A stretch of 6,128 nt of DNA, taken from positions 1-6,128 of the forward strand of contig JAKATV010000160.1 in assembly GCA_021818565.1 (NCBI GenBank), written 5' to 3'. Position numbers and translations under genes: made by a program. Below the pieces are notes generated by a model. The model saw only the letters and a list, made by a program, of their open reading frames with translations, did no database searches and was not told the DNA's origin. Shown here in pieces: positions 1 to 4,374 of the stretch; positions within the stretch are counted from its first letter, which is position 1, and each line of letters opens with the position of its first letter. The DNA is from Planctomycetota bacterium (GTDB taxonomy: Bacteria > Planctomycetota > Phycisphaerae > WQYP01).

Positions 1-129
1 ACACGTCAGCATGGCAATCGGCTGCTGCCGCTGCCGCATGGTTTTCAACGTGCCAAGCGTAATTTTGCCGGCCGGGCGCTGCGCTGGCATTTGCGCCGAC
101 GACTTGCCATCAACAGAAGTTACAGTCAT
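1..129 (-). CDS. panB: Ketopantoate hydroxymethyltransferase (PanB), N-terminal part, cut by the window edge
   Basis: Reading the minus strand from the ATG at 129-127 gives 43 codons open to the left edge. After about 21 poorly conserved residues comes GKITLGTLKTMRQRQQPIAM followed by LTC. This matches the conserved start of PanB, in which a 'KIT-x-x-L-x-x-M-K-x-x-x-x-I-x-M-LTAYD' segment opens the TIM barrel. PanB transfers a hydroxymethyl group from 5,10-methylenetetrahydrofolate to 2-oxoisovalerate to make ketopantoate, the first committed step of pantothenate and coenzyme A synthesis in the cytoplasm. The catalytic and metal-binding residues lie outside the window. A purine-rich AGGAAAAGAG lies about 8-17 nt before the ATG as a loose ribosome binding site. 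It reads in the same direction as vapBC upstream but is separated from it by 270 nt and has its own -10-like box, so it is probably transcribed separately. The call rests on a short stretch of protein. Confidence 0.75.
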   Translation of the reverse strand, partial: MTVTSVDGKSSAQMPAQRPAGKITLGTLKTMRQRQQPIAMLTC

Positions 130-166
130 AGGACAACTCTTTTCCTGGCCCGATGTTCTAAGCAGT

Positions 167-172
167 ATTATA
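167..172 (-). promoter_or_regulatory. Candidate -10 box for panB, within an inverted repeat
   Basis: The minus strand reads TATAAT at 172-167, a perfect sigma-70 -10 hexamer 38 nt upstream of the panB ATG. No good -35 sits at 16-18 nt: a TTGACA at 203-198 is 25 nt away, too far. The box overlaps an inverted repeat, TATAAC (169-174), 14 nt, GTTATA (189-194). The plus strand also carries a -10-like TATAGT at 191-196, so the site could be a two-fold operator or a weak divergent promoter. Confidence 0.4.
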
Positions 173-271
173 ACGAGTTGCCCGGACTGTTATAGTATGT
201 CAATGCGGTGCGGCCCATCTGGTGCGGACTTTTTTCCAAAATTGCGCGCCGCGGGGAAAGCCGCCATAAAA

Positions 272-303
272 TATGTCCGGAATTTCCAGCGGTGGCCATA
301 TAA
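272..303 (+). promoter_or_regulatory. ECF-sigma-type promoter-like motif (copy 1), no gene behind it
   Basis: TATGTCCGGAA at 272-282 is identical to the sequence at 1265-1275 upstream of the sigma fragment, and the two copies match ungapped at 21 of 26 positions (272-297 against 1265-1290). GGAA followed about 16 nt later by an AT-rich CATATAAC fits the general shape of ECF promoters, which have a GGAAC-like -35. In this copy no reading frame follows on the plus strand before the 3' end of vapC. It may be an orphan promoter left after rearrangement, a promoter for a small RNA, or the target of an ECF factor elsewhere in the genome. Confidence 0.35.
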
Positions 304-376
304 CCATGAGAACTGAATCCGGTAGCGAACATTAACAGCGCCAACGCCTCACATCATCGCCTCCGCAGGATTTTAG

Positions 377-394
377 CTGGATCCCGGGAGCCAG
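377..394. repeat. Short imperfect palindrome just past the vapC stop
   Basis: CTGGATCCCGGGAGCCAG is an 18-bp palindrome with one mismatched pair (A/G). It lies 6 nt beyond the vapC stop codon in the direction of vapC transcription. It could fold as a small transcript-end hairpin, but no U-run follows on the minus strand (the next bases are CTAAAATCC). It is therefore not a standard intrinsic terminator. Confidence 0.3.
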
Positions 395-399
395 TCCGA

Positions 400-819
400 T
401 TAATGGCGGATCAGAATAATCTTGAACCGCCACTGCAGCTTGCTCCACGCGCGCTCGGCTGTGTAGACGACGGGAACCTTGCTGGTTTCCGTCGCCTGTT
501 CGGCAAGAGCCAAGCATGCTCTGTCACCCAGCGAAGCGCCTATGGCTTTCGTGGTATGCCGCAGGGCAGCGGCCCGGCAGGCGAGATCCTGGTCGAAATC
601 AATGATTTCCAGCCCCAAATCCTCCGTCGCCATCCGGGCTTCCGTCTGCGGCATACCCTTTTCCATGAGTTTGCCCAGTATTTCGCAATAATTCACCGCA
701 GTTATCCATGACGGACATTGATCCAGCGCTTCGTCCATTACTTCAGCGCCCTTTTCGCCCTGCATGTACGCTAAAGCCGCCGAGGCATCGATGATGTTCA
801 CCTTACTCACGCCGTGCAT
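400..819 (-). CDS. vapC: VapC-type PIN-domain ribonuclease toxin
   Basis: The 139-residue protein has the size and layout of VapC toxins. These are metal-dependent RNases of type II toxin-antitoxin systems that cleave tRNA or rRNA and halt translation when free of antitoxin. The PIN acidic residues are visible: D11 in NIIDASAAL, E46 in NYCEILGKL and D99 in GASLGDRACLAL. The fourth position, usually Asp in a TADRAW motif, is Glu here (E122 in VVYTAERAW). The C-terminal FKIILIR strand is also typical. The start at 819 overlaps vapB by 17 nt. A GTG at 810 (9 bases in, giving MSKVNIIDAS) overlaps by only 8 nt, has GGGA 8 nt upstream, and gives the more usual VapC N-terminus, so it may be the true start. 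Overlap with vapB means translation is coupled and antitoxin is made first. No stop or frameshift is seen, so the toxin is probably intact. Confidence 0.9.
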   Translation of the reverse strand: MHGVSKVNIIDASAALAYMQGEKGAEVMDEALDQCPSWITAVNYCEILGKLMEKGMPQTEARMATEDLGLEIIDFDQDLACRAAALRHTTKAIGASLGDRACLALAEQATETSKVPVVYTAERAWSKLQWRFKIILIRH

Positions 820-1060
820 CCCGCTTCCGCTGGGCCATCAGTTCAGCGCTGAGGCTTGCTTTGCCGCGCAGGTAACGCCGCACCCGTCGGCACGCCCTGT
901 GTCGCGCGGCTCGCGGACTGATCAGCGTGGCGTGATCCGCCTGGACATTCAAAACCACGCTGGTGCCGATCCGCATATCCAACTGTTTGCGGGCCCATGC
1001 CGGAATAATGATTCGCCCGCCCTGTTGCACTCGAAGGGTGATGGCTGCCGGTGCACTCAT
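803..1060 (-). CDS. vapB: VapB-type antitoxin, AbrB/MazE-like swapped-hairpin fold
   Basis: The 85-residue protein starts with an AbrB/MazE-type DNA-binding domain (about residues 7-52). It has the characteristic RVQQGGRIIIPAWARKQL, then an IGTSVVLNVQ strand. A basic and helical tail (53-85, RRVRRYLRGKASLSAELMAQ and on) is the part that in known pairs wraps around the toxin and blocks its active site. In this family the antitoxin dimer, or the antitoxin-toxin complex, also represses the operon's own promoter. The ATG at 1060 is preceded by AGGGG with 8 nt spacing, a clear ribosome binding site. The gene is first in the operon and overlaps vapC. A perfect inverted repeat lies 15-46 nt upstream of its start, as expected for autoregulation. 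Family assignment is by sequence style; the pairing with the adjacent PIN toxin makes it firm. Confidence 0.88.
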   Translation of the reverse strand: MSAPAAITLRVQQGGRIIIPAWARKQLDMRIGTSVVLNVQADHATLISPRAARHRACRRVRRYLRGKASLSAELMAQRKRDARRE

Positions 1061-1074
1061 TTCGCGTTCCCCTG

Positions 1075-1106
1075 ATTATGTCATACCTAGCACAATATGA
1101 CATAAT
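1075..1106. promoter_or_regulatory. Perfect inverted-repeat operator of vapBC
   Basis: ATTATGTCATA (1075-1085) and TATGACATAAT (1096-1106) are exact reverse complements, with a 10-nt spacer. The 11-bp arms are centred 30 nt upstream of the vapB start and cover the candidate -10 box and start point. Size, symmetry and position match the operators bound by AbrB-type VapB antitoxins and their VapBC complexes. Binding has not been shown and is inferred. Confidence 0.78.
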
Positions 1107-1122
1107 GCTTATAAAATGTCAA
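1094..1122 (-). promoter_or_regulatory. vapBC promoter
   Basis: On the minus strand a perfect -35 TTGACA (1122-1117) is followed after 17 nt by CATATT (1099-1094), which matches 4 of 6 bases of the -10 consensus. The start point would fall near 1087, giving a leader of about 27 nt that carries the AGGGG ribosome binding site of vapB. The -10 lies in the right arm of the inverted repeat, so repressor binding would block polymerase. Confidence 0.6.
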
Positions 1123-1264
1123 TTCGGAATGTTCACACCGGAATGTCGCACTTGCCCGCGGGCCGCTTTGCCGCCGGTCTGTTACGAAAATCCAAGCCAG
1201 CGCGGAGAAATCTCGGCGGAAGCCTGCAATGTACCTTCTGGAAGAAGCGGAACAAAATTAAGGG
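1123..1264. other. Spacer between divergent vapB and the sigma fragment
   Basis: No convincing gene was found here. It contains an 8-bp direct repeat CGGAATGT (1125-1132 and 1139-1146) and a perfect 10-bp palindrome GCCCGCGGGC (1154-1163). Neither has an assigned role. Confidence 0.4.
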
Positions 1265-1300
1265 TATGTCCGGAAATCCCACCGGCGTCCGTTATCATAC
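1265..1300 (+). promoter_or_regulatory. ECF-sigma-type promoter-like motif (copy 2) upstream of the sigma fragment
   Basis: TATGTCCGGAAATCCCA begins 81 nt before the sigma ATG. GGAAA (1272-1276) is followed at about 16 nt by GTTATCA (1291-1297), a spacing close to that of ECF promoters with a GGAAC-like -35. A start point near 1305 would give a leader of about 40 nt containing GGAGG (1330-1334). ECF factors often transcribe their own genes, so this may be the autoregulated promoter of the sigma gene. The same motif recurs at 272. Confidence 0.45.
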
Positions 1301-1345
1301 AGGGGGCGACCATTTCGGATCGCTACCCCGGAGGATGCGCCAACC

Positions 1346-1717
1346 ATGCTCACGACGGACAAGCCATGCACGCAGGTGAATGATTCGCCCGAGGCGGACA
1401 GATTTGCCATGGTGGTCCAAGATCACATTGGGTGGGTATATGCCTGCGCGCGGCGACACCTGGGAGATGCCAGCTTGGCCGACGATGCGGTACAGGCCGT
1501 CTTCATGGCCCTTTGGCGAAAACGCAAACGCTTGGCTGCGGGCACCAAGCCAATAGGCGGATGGCTGCTGCGCGCCACCCGCTACGCCTGCAATGATTTA
1601 CGAAAAATGAATCGAAGACGGCATCACCATGAGCGAAAGGCGGCGGCCATGCGAAGTGAAGAAATTCGACCGTCCGATGAAGCGCACGCGAAAAGGTGTC
1701 AGGTACCTTTTCGGTAG
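1346..1717 (+). pseudogene. ECF-type RNA polymerase sigma factor fragment: region 2 only, region 4 missing
   Basis: The reading frame gives 123 residues. Residues 20-95 look like sigma-70 region 2 of an ECF factor: HIGWVYACARRHLGD, then DDAVQAVFMALWRKR (core-binding and -10 melting helices), then GGWLLRATRYACNDLRKMNR. This region binds core polymerase and melts the -10. ECF factors are usually about 180-200 residues and carry region 4, the helix-turn-helix that reads the -35; nothing like it follows here in any frame. The frame reads into a 9-bp stem-loop at 1689-1713 and ends in an apparently random tail (KRCQVPFR). The start at 1346 has GGAGG 11 nt upstream. The likely history is truncation by insertion or deletion at the palindromic repeat. 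A region-2-only protein could still bind core polymerase, so loss of all function is inferred and not certain. Confidence 0.72.
1689..1713. repeat. Perfect stem-loop repeat at the broken end of the sigma gene
   Basis: CGAAAAGGT (1689-1697) and ACCTTTTCG (1705-1713) pair perfectly across a 7-nt loop, GTCAGGT. The core resembles a palindromic sequence (AAAGGTGTCAGGTACCTTTT) that I recall as dispersed in several bacterial genomes, possibly in the manner of REP sequences or ends of IS200-like elements. That is memory, not a search result. It coincides with the point where sigma homology ends. It could also act as a transcript terminator, having a T-rich stretch (TTTCTTTTGTGTTT, 1720-1733) shortly after. 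Confidence 0.55.
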
Positions 1718-1731
1718 GATTTCTTTTGTGT

Positions 1732-1760
1732 TTGACATCTCATCCGACTAGTGTTATAGT
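1732..1760 (+). promoter_or_regulatory. Sigma-70 promoter of the gntR-ABC operon
   Basis: TTGACA (1732-1737), a 17-nt spacer and TATAGT (1755-1760) make a near-consensus housekeeping promoter. The start point would be near 1767, giving a leader of about 65 nt. The -35 lies only 18 nt beyond the stem-loop at 1689-1713. The strength of the match suggests high expression unless repressed, which fits control by the adjacent repressor gene. Confidence 0.75.
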
Positions 1761-1766
1761 TCTATA
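1755..1766. promoter_or_regulatory. Candidate operator overlapping the -10 of the gntR promoter
   Basis: TATAG (1755-1759) and CTATA (1762-1766) form an inverted repeat around two T bases, exactly on the -10 box and toward the start point. YtrA-type GntR proteins commonly repress their own operon from short palindromes at the promoter, so this is the best candidate site. The arms are only 5 bp, so chance is possible. Confidence 0.4.
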
Positions 1767-1778
1767 GTCATTAGCAGC

Positions 1779-1813
1779 CAATCCGAGCGATAGCCGGGCG
1801 ATTACTCGGATTG
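1779..1813 (+). promoter_or_regulatory. Leader hairpin just upstream of the gntR ribosome binding site
   Basis: CAATCCGAG (1779-1787) and CTCGGATTG (1805-1813) are perfect reverse complements with a 17-nt loop. In the mRNA the stem would end 5 nt before the GGGAG ribosome binding site (1819-1823) of gntR. No U-run follows, so it is not an intrinsic terminator. It may stabilise the 5' end or influence ribosome access; as DNA it could be a second regulator site. Confidence 0.5.
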
Positions 1814-1831
1814 CATTTGGGAGTGTCATAC

Positions 1832-2245
1832 ATGCGGCTTCGAATTGAGCCTTCATCCGGCGTGCCCATCAGCCGGCAGCTTGCGGATCAGATCCGTTCG
1901 CAGTGCGTGGCGCGGGCCTTAAAGCCCGGAGACCGCGTGCCCAGTGTGCGGGAGTTGGCCCGCGAACTGGCGGTGAATCAGAACACTATTCTGCATGTCT
2001 ATGAACGTCTGACGGCCGAGGGTTGGTTGGAAACCCGCCAGGGCAGCGGAACCTTCGTTAAGGCCAATCCCGGCGCACGGGGGCATAAGAACGCGCAGAC
2101 CCAGGCCCTGCTGGCGCAGCTGCGCCAGGCGGTTCAACAGGCCCGGTTGCTGGGTATCAGTTTAGAAGAATTACATGAGATGCTTTCCGCATCCATGGCT
2201 CTGGAAACGGAATCTGATGTTCAAGCTGAAAGGAGCAGCGTATGA
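1832..2245 (+). CDS. GntR-family transcriptional regulator, YtrA subfamily
   Basis: The 137-residue protein is a short GntR regulator. The winged-helix domain fills residues 1-76: PISRQLADQIRSQ, then LKPGDRVPSVRELARELAVN, then NTILHVYERLTAEGWLETRQ and GSGTFV, all hallmark segments of the family. The remaining 60 residues are mostly helical (ALLAQLRQAVQQARLLGISLEELHEML), as in the YtrA subfamily, whose small C-terminal part serves dimerisation and lacks a large ligand domain. The frame is open from 1811, but the ATG at 1832 is chosen because GGGAG lies 8 nt upstream and the protein then begins MRLRIEPSSGVPI as relatives do. The stop overlaps the ATPase start as ATGA. YtrA regulators usually repress their own ABC transporter operon and respond to envelope-active compounds; the inducer here is unknown. 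The candidate operator is at 1755-1766. Confidence 0.9.
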   Translation: MRLRIEPSSGVPISRQLADQIRSQCVARALKPGDRVPSVRELARELAVNQNTILHVYERLTAEGWLETRQGSGTFVKANPGARGHKNAQTQALLAQLRQAVQQARLLGISLEELHEMLSASMALETESDVQAERSSV

Positions 2246-2964
2246 CCCCGGCGATCAGTATTACCAATCTGACCAAAACCTTCGGCTCCAAGTCGGCCCT
2301 GCGTAGCGTAAATCTGGAAATACCAGCGGGTGCCACCGTGGGATTGCTGGGAGCCAATGGGGCCGGAAAAACCACACTGATAAAATGCGCGTTAGGCTTG
2401 CTGCGCCCCACGTCGGGCCAATGCGCGTTGTTAGGTGAAGATGTCTGGTCGTTGTCCGCTGAAGCCAAGGCGCGACTGGGCTATGTGCCGCAGGTGATAA
2501 GCTTATATCCGTGGATGCGTGTGCGGGAATTGATCCAATATACCGCGTCATTTTATGCGACATGGAATGCCGAACTCACTAATCGACTGGTGCGGGAATG
2601 GGATATTCCTCTGGACGACCGCGTGCGGGCATTATCGGTGGGACAGAAACAGAAGCTGGCAATTCTTACCGCCGTAGCCTATCAACCTGATCTGCTGATT
2701 CTGGATGAACCGGCGGCCAGCCTTGATCCGCAGGCCCGCCGGCAATTTTTGCAACTGCTGGTGGAACTCACTGAACCGCAGCAACGCACGGTCTTATTTT
2801 CCACGCACATTATGTCCGACTTGGAGCGCGTTGCGGATTATGTGGCGATGATGCAGAAAGGCGAAATTATTTACTTCGGTTCTCTGGAAGACCTTAAAGA
2901 CCGCACCCACTTGAGTCTGGAAGACGCCTTCCTGCAAATGCAACAGGGGGTGGCCAATGGGTAA
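2242..2964 (+). CDS. ABC transporter ATP-binding protein
   Basis: The 240-residue protein is a complete single-domain ABC ATPase: Walker A GANGAGKTT (37-45, K43), Q-loop Q84 in YVPQ, signature LSVGQKQKL (131-139), Walker B LLILDEP (151-157, catalytic E156), D-loop SLD (160-162) and switch H189 in STHIM. The signature has Val in place of the first usual Gly of LSGGQ; this variant is seen in functional members. It would sit on the inner face of the cytoplasmic membrane and drive the adjacent membrane protein. Sequence style is that of ABC-2-type exporters such as YtrB, BcrA and CcmA-like ATPases. AGGAG (2231-2235) lies 6 nt before the ATG, and the 4-nt ATGA overlap with gntR implies coupled translation. 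The substrate is not predictable. Export of a peptide, lipid or antibiotic is the usual role of YtrA-linked transporters. Confidence 0.93.
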   Translation: MTPAISITNLTKTFGSKSALRSVNLEIPAGATVGLLGANGAGKTTLIKCALGLLRPTSGQCALLGEDVWSLSAEAKARLGYVPQVISLYPWMRVRELIQYTASFYATWNAELTNRLVREWDIPLDDRVRALSVGQKQKLAILTAVAYQPDLLILDEPAASLDPQARRQFLQLLVELTEPQQRTVLFSTHIMSDLERVADYVAMMQKGEIIYFGSLEDLKDRTHLSLEDAFLQMQQGVANG

Positions 2965-4312
2965 TCGCTATACCGAAGTGTTGATGACATACGTGCGCCG
3001 CGCATTTTCGTCGTGGGGCCAAGCGATATGGATGGCGCTTATCCTATGGACTGAATACTCGGATGGCGGCGAGCGTCCGGGGCATATCGGAACTGGCTCT
3101 GTAATAATTGGCGGATTATTTTTAGGCCTGTGGCTTTGGTTACACTTCCGCGAACAGTTGGTCCACGCGCGGCGTGCAATAACGCCCCGTTACCTTTCGA
3201 CGAGTATCGCGGTTTTCGTACCGCTGGGACTCTTGTCTATCACTTGGCCTGTGTTCTTTATCCTGGCCCAGGGCCACAGTTTTCGCGCTAGTCTAAGTTT
3301 TTCCTTGGCCGTCTATGTTTTCGGCCTGGTTGGATGGTCTGTCGCAGCCAATTCGTTTCTGGTGATGATCCTATGCGCCGCATCGTTTTTCGGCCCGCTG
3401 GGTTATCTGTTTGGGAGTCTCCCTTCCCCAAGGCATTGGGCCGCCCCTCCATGCCTCTTGGCTGCCGGGCTGGTTGCGGGGATCTGGGCCATACGGAAGC
3501 TAAGCCACATCACCGAAGACCACCGCGGTTACGGCGGAATGGCGGATGAAGGCCTTGCGTTCTTGGGTCGCGCGGCCGGGCACGTTTTTGGCCGCCTGTT
3601 GGGACCTGCCAGAAGCGTACGTCGCGTAAACGAGCAGGAGGGCCGGATCACCTACGGGACGAAATTGGCCTTGGATGGAACCCTTAGAGACACTTTGCGC
3701 CGCTGGCGGCACACCGGATGGGCGCTATATCTGTCCCCGGCCGTCTTCGTGTTATGTTATTTTACCTCGATTGCCGGGTATAAACTTATATACCCTTCTT
3801 CTAAGGCGATATGGGAATTTCAACTGGGCGGTTTCTTTGTTTTCCTGTGGGAAATCGTGCTTCCCTTGGTGGTTTTACTCCGGTGGCAGGCGGCTTGGTC
3901 GTGCATGGAAGTCGAATCACTACGCCCGGAGAGCCGCGGACGATTGGTCAGAGGAGTCTTCCTAACCATCGCTTTTCAGATTTTCCTGGCATGGCTTCTA
4001 ATCGCCACCACGGTGTGGCTGGCATCTGTGATCGCATCGCACACCATGACAGGCATGTCCACGTTGAGTTTACATCTGTTGGCGACCGGTATTACTCAGC
4101 CCCTTGCGTGCGCGGTTGTGTTCTGGCTGCTTCCCCTGGGCTCACGAGCAACACCTTTCGCCGTCGTCGCAGTCTCATTGGCAGGGGCAACTGCCAGTCT
4201 CGGTTCTTTTGGCCCCTTTCAGGGGTTAGGCGTCGCCGCCGTCCCCATGGCCCTCGGCCTGATTCTTATCCCCTTCGTCTACCGCCGCTGGCTGAACATG
4301 GAAATGGGGTGA
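2957..4312 (+). CDS. Polytopic membrane protein, probable permease of the GntR-linked ABC transporter
   Basis: The 451-residue protein is very hydrophobic, with roughly 10 membrane segments. Clear ones lie near residues 46-63, 82-104, 112-140, 163-178, 254-277, 290-308, 333-358, 370-393 and 424-441, with weaker ones near 20-31 and 398-415. A charged cytoplasmic stretch, about 180-252, splits it into two halves of similar layout, suggesting an internal pseudo-duplication or a single-chain permease. It contains a CMEVESLRPESRGRLVR segment before the seventh or eighth helix; comparable 'E-x-L-RP-x-S-R' motifs occur in some ABC-2-type permeases, which is a weak hint. No other domain was recognised. 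The ATG overlaps the ATPase stop by 8 nt, with GGGGG 6 nt upstream, so it is translated with it and very likely forms the transporter's membrane part. The family is not recognised by name, and transport direction and substrate are unknown. Confidence 0.75.
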   Translation: MGNRYTEVLMTYVRRAFSSWGQAIWMALILWTEYSDGGERPGHIGTGSVIIGGLFLGLWLWLHFREQLVHARRAITPRYLSTSIAVFVPLGLLSITWPVFFILAQGHSFRASLSFSLAVYVFGLVGWSVAANSFLVMILCAASFFGPLGYLFGSLPSPRHWAAPPCLLAAGLVAGIWAIRKLSHITEDHRGYGGMADEGLAFLGRAAGHVFGRLLGPARSVRRVNEQEGRITYGTKLALDGTLRDTLRRWRHTGWALYLSPAVFVLCYFTSIAGYKLIYPSSKAIWEFQLGGFFVFLWEIVLPLVVLLRWQAAWSCMEVESLRPESRGRLVRGVFLTIAFQIFLAWLLIATTVWLASVIASHTMTGMSTLSLHLLATGITQPLACAVVFWLLPLGSRATPFAVVAVSLAGATASLGSFGPFQGLGVAAVPMALGLILIPFVYRRWLNMEMG

Positions 4313-4374
4313 TCCACGTAATACGAGAACGCAACGGCAGCATTGGCGGCCTGTTCCCGAAACGTCATCCAAAA
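4313..4374. other. Short gap between convergent genes
   Basis: The transporter operon and the mannanase gene converge on these 62 bases. I see no strong stem-loop with a U-run in either direction, so termination may be Rho-dependent or occur beyond the stop codons. Confidence 0.4.

Noticed and set aside
11..316. Open frame of 101 codons on the plus strand at the left edge
   Set aside because: It runs antisense to the panB N-terminus and then through promoter-like intergenic sequence. It has no recognisable domain, and the minus-strand PanB reading is far more convincing.
843..1103. 86-codon minus-strand frame overlapping vapB
   Set aside because: It is out of frame with vapB, crosses the promoter and operator, and reads as low-quality protein; the vapB frame has a good ribosome binding site and clear family motifs.
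1154..1163. GCCCGCGGGC palindrome as a terminator or operator
   Set aside because: It has no loop and no following T-run, and such GC-only palindromes are expected by chance in this composition.
1051..1383. Plus-strand frames covering the vapB promoter to the sigma start
   Set aside because: They cover regulatory sequence, have Cys/Arg/Pro-rich random-looking products, and would overlap the sigma start out of frame.
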